Of a stretch of DNA of 64,000 nt, positions 47,800 through 59,685 are shown one piece after another. The stretch is from Phocoena phocoena (Eukaryota > Chordata > Mammalia > Artiodactyla > Phocoenidae), in assembly GCF_963924675.1 (NCBI RefSeq), contig NC_089236.1, positions 28,977,319 to 29,041,318 on the forward strand, in the 5' to 3' direction. The notes under the pieces were generated by a model. It did no database searches, was not told the DNA's origin, and saw nothing but the letters and a program-made list of their open reading frames with translations. A program made the translations under genes and the position numbers. Position 1 is the first letter of the stretch, and every line of letters starts with the position of its first letter.

Positions 47800-48520
47800 A
47801 GCTCCTGGTTAATCCCTACATGTGATTTTTCAGGTCTAACTGTAGGCAGTTAGAAAGTCTTTGCCTGCCAGACTTTGAGGGGAAAGCAGCCTCCCCCACA
47901 ACAGATTTGTTGCACCACCCGCACATTGCAGTCAAGGACTCAGGGCCCACTGGTTGGTCATGCTTCCCACACTCCTAGCCCTGGTGCCTTCATTCCTATG
48001 TCTCTTTATTTGAGGCTATGTGCAGAGGTCTTTTTTCTTTTCTTTTCCTTTATTATATTTTCTTTTCTTTTCATTTCTTCTTTGTTTTTCTGCCCAGAGG
48101 TCTTTTTTAAGCACCTCTGCCCAAGTCCTCCTTTTGGGGGAGAAAAGTACTCAGCACCAGTACTTTTCCACTCTTAGCTTCCCCTTCCTCACACTTCCCT
48201 TTTACCCCAAAGTCTGTAAAACTGCCTGATCCTTTTAAGTCTCCCTCAACCACAAGATGACTCCCACATCTGTGATGATCCACCTGACCCTCCACTGTCC
48301 ACCATTCTATGCAGGAACATGGAATGTGGGGAGCGTCAGCACTTTCTCAGCTCTTAGACTCTTGCTTAGGCTATAGCGGTAAGTGATTAAAGGCCTCTTT
48401 CTTTTTTGGCTTGCTGCTTTAATTGGCTGCTCTGAAGCCTGGCAGTTCAGCTCTGTCTCCCAGTTCAGCTGAGCTCCTAGCATATAGGCAATGAGTGATC
48501 CTCTTTATTTAAATGTTGGC
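47800..48520. repeat. Unassigned GC-richer block, possible old LTR
   Basis: This stretch is clearly richer in C and G than its flanks. It has pyrimidine-rich runs (ttttcttttcttttccttta), a duplicated agaggtcttttt (48025 and 48097), and a segment agtgattaaaggcctctttc, then ttttggcttgctgctttaat that resembles the region near an LTR polyadenylation site. No open frame of retroviral type is present. I cannot name a family and cannot rule out a unique regulatory region. Confidence 0.35.
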
Positions 48521-48904
48521 AATGTTGTTCTTCTGAAACTCATCAGTGTTTGAATGTTATAAGATCTATTCCAAAGCAAATGTCAGTGTTCACTTCTTTA
48601 GATGTTAACTGACTAGATTAAAAATATTTGAGCACTAGGACTCCCCAAAATAGGGAATTTAGTGTAGCATTATAAAACAGTTTTCAATTATAGACAAAGC
48701 CAAGAAATTTTATTGTAAGGAGAATTTATGATAACAGAAAATATTCTTCAATAATTCTGGACAATTTAAAATAAAAAAAGTGGTACCTCATCTTAAAAAA
48801 TTCAAAAAATAAAATAAAGTATTAGTCCCCGATTATGAAAAATAAATAGATATATGTTGTTGGAAAAACAAGAAATTTTTAAAATTACCTATCTTGTAGT
48901 AACA

Positions 48905-49145
48905 GTAGTAATTGAGACTATGGTTTCTAAAGTGTAAATGTCCAGGTTCAAATACCACTCTGGCACTTTATCTGAGACTTCAGTAAAGTATTTAAACTTT
49001 GTTTCCAGTTTTCCACATCTGAAAAACAGGGACAATAATATTATCCTAGTGTTGTTGTAGTGACTGAATAAACTAATGTATGAAATGCTTAAATATCTTC
49101 TGTAATATAACACATATTACACAGATCAGTTATTATTAATAAAAT
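48905..49145 (+). repeat. MIR element
   Basis: Order of motifs: gtccaggttcaaataccact, ctggcactttatctgagact, ttccagttttccacatctga, aaacagggacaataatatta, gttgttgtagtgactgaata and atgaaatgcttaaatatctt. It matches full-length MIR consensus with moderate divergence. The internal 74-codon minus-strand open frame is chance. Confidence 0.88.
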
Positions 49146-49550
49146 TGTTTTCATTACTGATTTAGAATAATAGTAATGCTATTATTCAATAGTTATTTAA
49201 CAAAATTTATATGTACTTCTATTTTATGGAAGTACTGGGCAAATCAATTAGATCATCAGTTTTTAAATAACCAAATATCTATATATCTTATGAGAAAATA
49301 AAAATAGAATCAATCTACTAGACAAAGGGAAAATTGGACTGCTAGGCTGAAGATTAGAAAGATGGACTATTTGATCTGAGTGCCACACACTAGGATTTCA
49401 CAATTCCACCCTGGGATAAAAGCTATTCCAAACTGAAAGAAAATTAAAAGAGCAGAAAAGTTGTGACTGGAATTTAAGTTACCCATGGGATATGGAATGA
49501 GAGGTGGGCCAAGAAGTAGTCTTTAGTCACATTAGTTATAATGCTTCAGG

Positions 49551-49958
49551 GACTCCCCTGATGGTGCAGTGATTAACAATCTGTCTGCCAATGCAGGGAA
49601 CATGGGTTCAAGCCCTGGTCCAGAAGATCCCACATGTCATGGAGCAACTAAGCCCGTGCACCACAACTACTGAGCCTACACTCTAGAGCCCACATGTCAC
49701 AACTACTGAAACCTGAACACCTAGAAACCATGCTCCACAATAAGAGAAGTCACAGCAATGAGAAGCCCACTTATTACAATGAAGAGTAGCTCCTGCTCGC
49801 TGTAACTAGAGAAAGCCCATGCATAGCAATGAAGACCCAACACAGCCAATAAATAAATAAATTTATATTAAAAAAAGAACTCTGAAATAAAATTAGTTCC
49901 AGCCAAGAATTCTATATCCCTCCAAACTATCAGTCAAGTATAAAGATATTTTAAAAAA
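49551..49958 (+). mobile_element. CHR-1 SINE with probable 3' transduced sequence
   Basis: A CHR-1 long-form SINE (ctcccctgatggtgcagtga at the head, gggttcaagccc box B, tagagaaagcccatgcatag and gaagacccaacacagcc in the tail, then aataaataaataaattt and a short A-run) ends near 49876. About 80 further bases lie before the second A-rich run (49951-49958). The target-site duplication ttataatgcttcagg flanks SINE plus extra piece (49536-49550 and 49959-49973). The extra piece (tagttccagccaagaattct and neighbours) resembles old L1 ORF1. Read-through of the SINE transcript into its source flank explains this (inferred). Confidence 0.85.
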
Positions 49959-49973
49959 TTATAATGCTTCAGG

Positions 49974-50622
49974 TTATGCTAAGAACATTGTATTTTATTT
50001 TGTAATGACTAGAGGGAGACAACTTTTTTTTTAAACTAGGAAGGATAATTATTTTTTATACTATAATATTAACTATTTTACAAGGATAAAGAATAGATTG
50101 AGGACAAGAATTTGAAAGCAAAGAATACTGTGGAGAGGATAAAATGGTCCAAGTGTTAAATGCTAAAGGTATGTATTAAAACAGTGGTGTTCAGAATAGA
50201 ATGAAAGAAGAGGATGCTGGAAGGATATTTTACACAAAGACACAAATGATTGAGCAATTTATTGAATATGGTAGAGAAAGGGAAAAGAGGAGAAATAGGG
50301 GTAAAAAATAACTGGGGTTTCTTATCTGACTTTCTGGGAGATAATGTTGCTACAAGGGCAAACAGAAGAATGAATATCTGTAAAATTCTTATTTTATGTC
50401 ATTATTTTGCTAGGTCTTTTAATAATGCCTTTCAATTTTAGAGCATACTGCTTAACTTTCATAACAGTCCTAGAGGTTTTATTAGAATGCTGCAAGCATT
50501 TCCTCCTAAACATTGGTATAGATGTCTGCACCTGGTTTTCTACAATTCCAATAACATGCCTATTCCTATTAATATATAAAGGTCTTATTCAAAAAATGCA
50601 CAATTATAGACTGAATATTTGG
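49974..50622. other. AT-rich intergenic sequence, no gene seen
   Basis: No recognised repeat or coding exon. Short open frames of 63-78 codons have no family resemblance. Confidence 0.5.
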
Positions 50623-50914
50623 AACATTATGGAGTACATCTGACTGCAAAACCCTACTTGAAAACTATTTCCCAAGAGCAAAAACCCTACCATTCCAGAA
50701 TCTATAAAATGATCCAGAAATAGCCACGACTTGTGTACAACAGGCTTTGTAGTGAAGCTAAACTCTACAACATTATGGAGTACATCTGACTGCAAAACCC
50801 TACTTGAAAACTATTTCCCAAGAGCAGCAACCCTACCATTCCAGAATCTATAAAATGATCCAGAAATAGCCACAACTTGTGTACAATAGGCTTTGTAGTG
50901 AAGCTAAACTCTAC
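50623..50914 (+). repeat. 146-bp tandem duplication (two copies)
   Basis: Copy 1 is 50623-50768 and copy 2 is 50769-50914. Both begin aacattatggagtacatctg and end aagctaaactctac. Only about four substitutions separate them (for example agcaaaaacc versus agcagcaacc, cacgact versus cacaact, caacagg versus caatagg), so the duplication is young. The unit does not look like a known mobile element. Confidence 0.96.
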
Positions 50915-51760
50915 AAAGAAAGTATCTTTGGTTAAATGTCAACTTTTCTTCAACATGTGTTTTCAGAACAACTAATGTAACAAAATCAACTTATAGACAG
51001 CAGTGGAACTTTAGAAAAAGTAAACCTTAATGGTCTCAATGAAAGCAACAGTGAACAGAGAAGCATTTATTTCAGCAAATGGTCCTGTTGAATAGAAATG
51101 GGTGAACTGTGCTAAGTCTGCATCCCTTTTTTGAACAAACACAGTAAAAATTGTTCTCCAATAATGAAGACAAGATAATGAGTCTCAATTACAACTTTGT
51201 TCTCCAGTACAATGAGTTTAACAACTGGCAGGACAATAAACACTATTTAAGGGAATAAATGCAATATTCCTAAGATTTATATTTACCAAATTTTTAAATC
51301 AAATATACAATATAAATTTAGAGAGAAAATATTTAAGTGTATATGCTCATTGTAAATTAGATTTATGAAATTATATACCGGGGTGTAAACTCATGTATTA
51401 AACCTGAATATGAAACAATGACAAACTAGTGTCATTCCAGTTAATCAACATAGAACCCTGCTGACATTTATATGTTTCTAAGGTACTAATCTTCTGACTG
51501 AGGAGCTAACACTTCTGCACCACAGATAGCTAGAGCTGTTATTTCCTCTTCTCAACTCTTGTACCCTTTTCTTCAAGCAAAAATCTCTCCAAAATCAGAG
51601 AGTCTTTAAAAGTATAATAGGAAAGGGGATAATTCAAATACATATTGACTCTTTGTTTCTATAAATCCAAGTAAAGGAGAAGCTTTAAGGAAAAAAATAT
51701 CAAAATATATTGTACAACTACTCTAAGGAAAAAATAAATTCACTCACAATAATCTCATTT
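50915..51760. other. AT-rich intergenic sequence, no gene seen
   Basis: No recognised features. Confidence 0.5.
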
Positions 51761-51773
51761 AAGGATAAATGCT

Positions 51774-51984
51774 GGGCTTCCCTGGTGGTGCAGTGGTTGA
51801 GAGTCTGCCTGCCGATGCAGGGGACACGTGTTCGTGCCCCAGTCCGGGAAGATACCACATGCTGCGCAGTGGCTGGGCCCGTGAGCCATGGCCGCTTAGC
51901 CTGCGCATCCGGAGCCTGTGCTTTGCAACGGGAGAGGCCACAAGAGTGAGAGGCCCGTGTACCACAAAAAAAACAAAAAAAAAA
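51774..51984 (+). mobile_element. Short CHR-type SINE, well preserved, with target-site duplication
   Basis: Head gggcttccctggtggtgcag, box A/B region (gagagtctgcctgccgatgc, gtgttcgtgccc), body gatcc-like ataccacatgctgcgcagtg, gagcctgtgctttgcaacgg and tail a8ca12. The perfect 13-bp duplication aaggataaatgct (51761-51773 and 51985-51997) and retained CpGs point to a recent insertion. It is the best candidate in the window for a presence/absence marker between cetacean lineages. Confidence 0.96.
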
Positions 51985-51997
51985 AAGGATAAATGCT

Positions 51998-52450
51998 ATA
52001 CAAATTGACTTACATGAAAGCTGAAGAAAGAAAAATTGATTTCATGCCATATGAATATGATTCACAATTTTACACCCTGTTTAATATGCTTAGTGTTCAA
52101 GATAAAATATTTTTGTTAATCACAGTGTCTTATGATATTTTAGCATATACTAAAAGGTCTTGTTTATTCAGATTACAAAAGAGAATGGGTAAGCTTTGTA
52201 GCTTAGAATACAAATCACAATAAGTAAAATCATTTTAATTAGTATTTTAAAATCTGCTTAGAATTTGACCCTTCTTAGACAATTAAATAATAAAAAAGGA
52301 ATTTGTATTCTTTTCCATTAAGAAAACTTTCAAGGCGGGGGGAAGTACATATTTAAAACTTTATTTTTTTTCATGAAACAAAAATATTCATTGAAAAAAA
52401 CTCCATTAAAATTATATTTTAATTCCACATTCAGATGTTACATTATTTCT
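51998..52450. other. AT-rich intergenic sequence, no gene seen
   Basis: No recognised features. Confidence 0.5.
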
Positions 52451-52826
52451 TGTCTGATGCTATTTATTTATTTACATCTTTATTGGACTATAATTGTTTT
52501 ACAATGGTGTGTTAGTTTCTGCTTTATAACAAAGTGAATCAGTTATGTATATACTATGTTCCCATATCTCTTCCCTCTTGCATCTCCCTCCCTCCCACCC
52601 TCCCTATCTTATCCCTCTAGGTGGTCACAAAGCACCCAGCTGGTCTGCCTGTACTATTGGGCTACTTCCCACTAGCTATCTATTTTATGTTTGGTAGTGT
52701 ATATGCCACTCTCTCGCTTTGCCACAGCTTATCCTTCCCCCTCCCCATATCCTCAAGTCCACTCTCTAGTAGGTCTGTGTTTTTATTCCTGTTTTACCCC
52801 TATGTTCTTCATGACATTTTTCTTTC

Positions 52827-55800
52827 TTAGATTCCATATATATGTGTTAGCACACGGTATTTGTTTTTCTCTATCTGACTTACTTCACTCTGTATGACAG
52901 ACTTGAGGTCCATCCACATCACCACAAATAACTCAGTTTTGTTTCTTTTTAAGGCTAACTAATATTCCATTGTATATATGTGCCACATCTTTATCCATTC
53001 ATCCGATGATGGACACTTAGGTTGTTTCCATGTCCTGGCTATTGTAAATAGAGCTGCAATGAACATTTTGGTACATGAATCTTTTTGAATTATGGTTTTC
53101 TCAGGGTATATGCCCAGTAGTGAGATTGCTGGACCATATGGTAGTTCTATTTGTCGTTCTTTAAGGAACCTCCATACTATTCTCCATAGTGGTTGTACCA
53201 AGCCACATTCCCACCAGCAGTGCAAGAGTGTTCCCTTCTCTCCACATCCTCTCCAGCACTTATTGGTTCTAGATATTTTGATGATGGCTATTCTGACTGG
53301 TGTGAGATGATATCTCATTGTAGTTTTGATTTGCATTTCTCTAATGATTAATAATGTTGAGCATTCTTTCATGTGTTTGTTGGCACTCTATATGTTCTTT
53401 GGAGAAATGTCTATTTAGGTCTTCTGCCCATTTTTTGATTGGGTTGTTTGTTTTTTTTGTTGTTGTTGTTATTGAGCTGTAGTATTGAGCTGTTGTATTG
53501 AGCTGTAATTTTGTAGATTAATCTGTTGTCAGTTGCCTCATTAGCAAATATTTTCTCCCATTCTGAGGGTGGTCTTTCAGTCTTCTTTATGGTTTCCTCT
53601 GCTGTGCCAAAGCTTTGAAGTTTCATTATGTCACATTTGTTTATTTTGTTTTTTATTTCCATTTCTCTAGGAGGTGGGTCAAAAAGAATCTTGCTGTGAT
53701 TTATGTCATAGAGTGTTCTGTCTATGTTTTCCTCTAACAGTTTGATAGTTTCTGGCCTTACATTTAGGTCTTTATTCCATTTTGAGCTTATTTTTGTGTA
53801 TGGTGTTAGAGAGTGATCTATTCTCATACTTTTACATGTACCTGTCCAGTTTTCCCAGCACCATTTATTGAAGAAGCTGTCCTTTCTCCACTGTACATTC
53901 CTGTCTCATTTATCAAAGATAAGGTGACCATACGTGCATGGATTTATCTCTGGGCTTTCTATCCTGTTCCATTGATCTATCTTTCTGTTTTTGTGCCAAT
54001 ACCATACAGTCTTGATTACTGTAGCTTGTAGTATAGTCTGAAGTCAGGGAGCCTGATTCCTCCAGCTTCGATTTTTTGTTCCCAAGATTGTTTTGGCTAT
54101 TCACATTCTTTTGTGTTTTCATACAAATTGTGAAATTTTTTTTCTAGTTCTGTGAAAAATGCCAGTGGTAGTTTGATAGGGGTTGCATTGAATCTATAGA
54201 TTGCTTTGGGTAATAAAGTCATTTACACAATGTTGATTCTTCCAATCCAAGAACATGGTATATTTCTCTATCTATTTGTATCATCTTTTATTTCTTTCAT
54301 CATTGTCTTATAATTTTCTGCCTACAGGTCTTTTGTCTCCTTAGGTAGGTTTATTCCTATTTTATTCTTTTTGTTGAAGTGGAAAATGGGAGTGTTTCCT
54401 TGATTTTGATTTCAGATTTTTCATCATTAGTGTATAGGAATACCAGAGATTTCTCTGCACAACTTTTCTATCCTGCTACTTTACCAAATTCATTGCTTAG
54501 CTCTAGTAGTTTTCTAGTAGCATCTTTAGGATACTCTATGTATAGTATCATGTCATCTGAAAATAGTGACAGCTTTACTTCTTTTCCGATTTGGATTCCT
54601 TTTATTTCTTTTTCCACTCTGATTGCTGTGGCTAGAACTTTCAAAACTATGTTGAATAAGAATGGTGAGAGTGTGCAACCTTGTCTTGTTCCTGATCTTA
54701 GTGGAAATGCTTTCAGTTTTTCACCATTGAGTACAATGTTGGCTGTGGGTTTGTCATATATGGCCTTATTATATTGAGGAAATTTCCCTGTATGCCTACT
54801 TTCTGCAGGGTTTTTATCATAAATGTATGTTGAATTTTGTCAAAATCTTTCTCTTCATTTATTCAGATGATCATTTGTTTTTTCTCCTTCAATTTGTTAA
54901 TATGGTGTATCACGTTGATTGATATGTGTATATTGAAGAATATTTGCATTCCCAGAATAAACCCCACTTGATCATGGTGTATGATCCTCTTAATGTGCTG
55001 TTGGATTCTGTTTTCCTGTATTTTGTTGAGGATTATTGCATCTATGTTCATCAGTGATATTTGCCTGTAGTTTTCTTTCTTTGTCACATACTTGTCTGGT
55101 TTTGGTATCAAGGTGATGGTGGCCTTTTAGAATGAGTTTCGGAGTGTTCCTCCCTCTGCTATATTTTGGACGAGTTTGAGAAGGATAGGTGTTAGGTCTT
55201 CTCTAAATGTTTGATAGAATTTGCCTGTGAAGCCATCTGGTCCTGGGCTTTTGTTTCTTGGAAGATTTTTCAATCACAGTTTCAATATCAGTGCTTGTGA
55301 TTTGTCTGTTCATATTTTCTATTTCTTCCTGATTCAGTCTTGGCAGGTTGTGCATTTCTAAGAATTTTTTACATTTCTTCCAGGTTGTCCATTTTATTGG
55401 CATAGAGTTTCTTTTAGTAATCTCTCATGATTGTTTGTATTTCTGCAGTGTCATTTGTTACTTCTACTTTTTCATTTCTAATTCTATTGATTTGAGTCTT
55501 TTCCCTTTTTTTCTTGATGAATATGGCTAATGGTTTATCAATTTTGTTTATCTTCTCAAAGAACCAGCTTTATTTTTTTGATCTTTGCATTCATTTCCTT
55601 CATTTCTTTTTCATTTATTTCTGATCTGATCATTATGATTTCTTTCCTTCTGCTAACTTTAGGTATTTTTTGTTCTTCTTTCTCTAATTGCTTTTGGTAC
55701 AATGTTAGGTTCTTTATTCGACTTGGTTCCTGTTTCTTAAAGTAGGATTATAATGCTATAAGCTTCCCTTTTAGAACTGCTTTTGCGGCATCCCATAAAT

Positions 55801-56652
55801 TTTAGGTTGTCGTGTCTGCATTGTCATTTGTTTCTACGTATTTTTTGATTTCCTCTTTGATATCTTCAGTGATCACATCATTATTAAGTAGTGTATTGTT
55901 TAGCCTCCAGGTATTTGAATTTTTTACAGATCTTTTCCTGTAATTGATATCTAGTCTCATAACGTTGTGGTCAGAAAAGATACTGGATACAATTACAATT
56001 TTCTTAAATTAACCCAGGCTTGATTTGTGACCCATGATATGACCTATCCTCAAGAATGTTCCATGAGCACTTGAGAAAAATGTGTATTCTGTTGTTTTGG
56101 ATGGAATGTCCTATCAATATCAATTAAGTCCATCTTATTTAATGTATCATTTAAAGCTTCTGTTTCCATACTTATTTTCATTTTGGATGATCTGTCCATT
56201 TGTGAAAGTGGGGTGTTAAAGTCCCCTACTATGAATGTGTTACTGTCAATTTCCCCTTTTAAAGCTGTTAGTATTTGCCTTATGTATTGAGGTGCTCCTA
56301 TGTTGGGTGTATATATATTTACAATTGTTATATCTTCTTCTTGTATTGATCCCTTGATCATAATGTAGTTTCCTTTTTTGTCTCCTCTAATAGTTTTTAT
56401 TTTAAAGTCTATTGTGTCTGATATGAGAATTGCTACTCCAGCTTTCTTTTGGTTTGAATTTGCATGGAATATCTTTTTCCAACCCCTTACTTTCAGTCTG
56501 TATGTGTCTCTAGGTCTGAAGTGTGTCTCTTGTAGACAGCATATATATGGGTCTTGTTTTTGTATCCATTCAGCCAATCTGTGTCTTTTGGTGGGAGCAT
56601 TTAGTCCGTTTACATTTAAGGTAATTATCAATATGTATGTTCCTATTCACAT
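52827..56652 (-). pseudogene. L1-D ORF2 pseudogene
   Basis: Starts ATG (56650-56652) followed at once by TGA (56647-56649). The endonuclease frame is then open from about 56631 to 56050 and retains LNVNGLN, QETH, YTPN and GDFN. A one-base loss at about 56095 (HPKQQNT) shifts it. RT pieces follow in several frames ([13 protein letters not shown] at 54863-55111; the FADD position reads FSDD, complement near 54553). The C-terminal region (52959-53372) contains [18 protein letters not shown] and [16 protein letters not shown]. Length 3826 nt, close to L1-B ORF2, so damage is mainly small indels and stops. Confidence 0.92.
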
Positions 56653-56708
56653 TTCTTAATTGTTTTGTGTCGTTATTATAGGGCTTTTCCTTCTCTTGTG
56701 TTTCTTAC

Positions 56709-57591
56709 CTAGAGAAGTTCCTTTAGCATTTGTAAAGCTTGTTTGGTGGTGCTGAACTCTTTCAGCTTTTGCTTGTCTGTAAAGGTTTTAATTTCTCTAT
56801 CATATCTGAATGAGATCCTTGCTGGATAGAGTAACCTTGTTTGCAGTTTTTTCTCCTTCATCACTTTATATATGTTCTCCCAGTCCCTTCTGTCTTGCAG
56901 AGTTTCTGTTGAAAGCTCAGCTGTTAATCTTATGAGGATTCCCTTGTGTTACTTGTTGTTTTCTCCCTTGCTGCTTTGAATATGTTTTCTTTGTATTTAA
57001 TTTTTGACAGTTTGATTAATATGTGTCTTGACCTATTTCTCGTTGGATTCATCTTGTATAGGACTCTGTTTTTCCTGGACTTGATTGACTATTTCCTTTC
57101 CCATATTAGGGATGTTTTCAACTATAATCTCTTCAAATGCTTTCTCAGTCCCTTTCTTTGTCTCTTCTTCTGGAACCCCTGTAATTCGAATGTTGGTGTG
57201 TTTAAAATTGTCCCAGAAGTCTCTGAGACTGTCCTCAGTTCTGTTCATTCTTTTCTCTTTATTCTGCTCTGCAGTAGTTATTTCCACTATTTTATCTTCC
57301 AGGTCACTTATCCATTCTTCTGCCTCAGTTATTCTACTATCGATCCCTTCTAAGTATTTTTAATTTCATTTATTGTGTTGTTCATCGTTGCTTGTTTCAT
57401 CTTTAGTTCTTCTAGGTCCTTATTAAATGTTTCTTGCATTTTCTCTATTCTATTTCCAAGATTTTGGATCATGTTTACTATCATTATTCTGAATTCTTTT
57501 TCAGGTAGACTGCCTATTTCCTCTTCATTTGTTAGGCTGGTGGGTTTTTATTTTGCTCCTTCATCTGCTGTGTATATTTCTGTCTTCTCAT
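56709..57591 (-). pseudogene. L1-D ORF1 pseudogene
   Basis: From ATG (57589-57591; MRRQKYTQQMKEQNK) to the family TAG (56709-56711): 883 nt, which is not a multiple of three. Losses near 57350 (within DGINSRI) and elsewhere break the frame. A segment at 57033-57287 retains EQNKEKRMNRTEDSLRDFWDN and IRITGVPEEE. The coiled-coil and CTD parts are recognisable only in pieces. Confidence 0.9.
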
Positions 57592-58099
57592 ATTGCTTAT
57601 CTTACTCTTTGGGGTCTCCTTTTTGAAGGGTGCAAGTTCATCATTCCCATTGTTTTTGGTGTCTCTCTCCAGTCGCTAAAGTTGGTTCAGTGGGTTTTGT
57701 AGGCTTTCTGGTGGAGGGGACTAGTGCCTATGTTCTGGTGGATGAAGCTGGATATTGCCTTTCTGGTGGACACATCCATGTCTGGTATGTTTTGGGGTGT
57801 CTGTGGACTTATTATGATTTTAGGCAGCCTCTCTGCTAATGGGTGGGAGTGTGTTCCTGTCTTGCTAGTTGTTTGGCATAGGGTGTCCAGCACTGTAGCT
57901 TGCTGGTCATTGAGTGAAGCTGGGTGTTGATGTTGAGATGGAGATCCCTGGGAGATTTTGGCCATTTGATATTATGTGGAACTTGGAGGTCTCTTTTGGA
58001 CCAGTGTCCTGAAGTTGGCTCTCCCACCCCAGAGGCACAACACTGACTCCTGTTGCAACACTAATAGCCTTTCATCCACATGGCTCAGAATAAAAGGGA

Positions 58100-58300
58100 G
58101 AAAGAGGAGAAAGAAGAAAGAAAGAAAGGAAGGAAGGAAGGAAGAAAGAAAGAAGGAAAGAGAGAGAGAAAGAAAGAAAGAAAGAAAGAATTAAAGGGAA
58201 GGAGAGCAGGCGGGAGGGAGGGAGGAAGGGAAGGAGGAAGGAAAGAAGGAAGGAAGGAGGGAAGGAAGGAAAGAAAGAAAGAAAAAAGAAAGAAAGATGA
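58100..58300. repeat. Polypurine (GAAA/GGAA) tract in L1-D 5' UTR
   Basis: About 200 bases almost entirely G and A on the plus strand, hence C and T in the L1 sense strand. It corresponds to the pyrimidine tracts at 16850-16975 and 21950-22085 in L1-A and L1-B. The long open frames predicted across it on both strands are low-complexity artefacts. Confidence 0.95.
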
Positions 58301-58339
58301 TAAAATAAAAACATAATTATTAAGAAAAATAATATTGTT

Positions 58340-59685
58340 TGTCAAGAGCAAAAAAAATAGGATGGATAGAACCCTAAGACAAATAGTGGAAGCAAAACTA
58401 TACAGACAAAATCTCACACAGAAGCATACATATACAAACTCACAAAAAGAGGAAAAGGGGAAAAAATCATAAATCTTGCTGTCAAAGTCCACCGTCTCAA
58501 TTTGGGATGATTTGTTGTCTATTCATGTATTCCACAGATGCAGGGTACATGAAGTTGATTGTGGAGCTTTAATCCACTGCTTCTGTGGCTGCTGGGTGGG
58601 ATTTCCCTTTCTCTTCTTTTTTCTCACAGCTCCCCTGGCTCAGCTTTGCATTTGGCCCTGCCTCTGTGTTTAGGTAACGGGAGGGCGTCTGTTCTTCACT
58701 CAGACAGGACGGGGTTAAAGAAGTAGCTGCTTCTGAGACTCTGGCTCACTCAGACCTGGGGGAGGGAGGGGTATGGAGTGCGGGGAGAACCTGCGGCGGC
58801 AGAGGCCAGTGTGACGTTGCACCAGCCTGAGGCGCGCCATGCGTTCTCCCGGGGAAGTTGTCCCTGGATCCTGAGACTCTGTCAGTGGTGGGCTGAACAG
58901 GCTCACCAGAAGAGGGATGTGGATAGTGACCTGTGCTCGCACACAGGCTTCTTGGTGGCGGCAGAAACAGCCTTAGCATCTCATGCCCGTCTCTTCGGTC
59001 CGCGCTTTTAGCCACGGCTCACGACAGTCTCTGGAGCTCCTTTAAGCAGGGCTCTTAATCCCCTCTCCTAGAGCACCAGTAAACAAAGCTGGAAGAAAAT
59101 GTCTCTTGCCTCTTCGGCAGGTCCAGACATTTCCCCGGACTCCCTCCTGGCTAACTGTGATACACTAACCCCCTGCAGTCTGTGTTCAGGCTGCCAACCC
59201 CAGTCCTCTCTCTGTGCTCCAACCGAGGTCCAAGCCTCAGTTCTCAGCACCGCCTGCCCCAGCTGGTGAGCAGACAAGCCTCTTGGGCTGGTGCTGGTTG
59301 GCACCGATCCTCTGTGCGGAAATCTCTCCACTTTGCCCTCTGCTTCCCTTTTGCTGTGCTCTCTTCCACACCTCCGAAACTACCCCCTCAGCCACCCGCG
59401 GTCTCTGCCCATGAAGGTGCCTCCTAGTGTGTGGAAACCTTTCCTCCTTCACAGCTCCCTCCCACTGGTGCAGGTCCCATCCCTATCCTTTTGTCTCTGT
59501 TTATTCTTTTTTCTTTTGCCCTACCCAGATATGTGGGAACTTTCTTGCCTTTTGGAAGGTCTGAGGTCTTCTGCCAGCGTTCAGTAGGTGTTCTGTAGGA
59601 GTTAGCCCACGTGTAGATGTATTTCTGGTTTATCTGTGGGGAATAAGGTGATCTCCACATCTTACTCTTCCACCATTTTCCCCTC
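58340..59685 (-). promoter_or_regulatory. L1-D 5' UTR / internal promoter region
   Basis: GC-rich 5' UTR on the minus strand, homologous to 20150-21500 of L1-B but with partial CpG loss. Only one to two degenerate units of the 38-bp repeat are present (about 58975-59045). Promoter function is inferred from family knowledge. Confidence 0.65.

Noticed and set aside
58085..58492. Open frames on both strands through the purine tract (serine/phenylalanine/leucine-rich and lysine/glutamate/arginine-rich proteins)
   Set aside because: Produced by the GAAA/GGAA repeat in the L1-D 5' UTR. Low-complexity artefacts.
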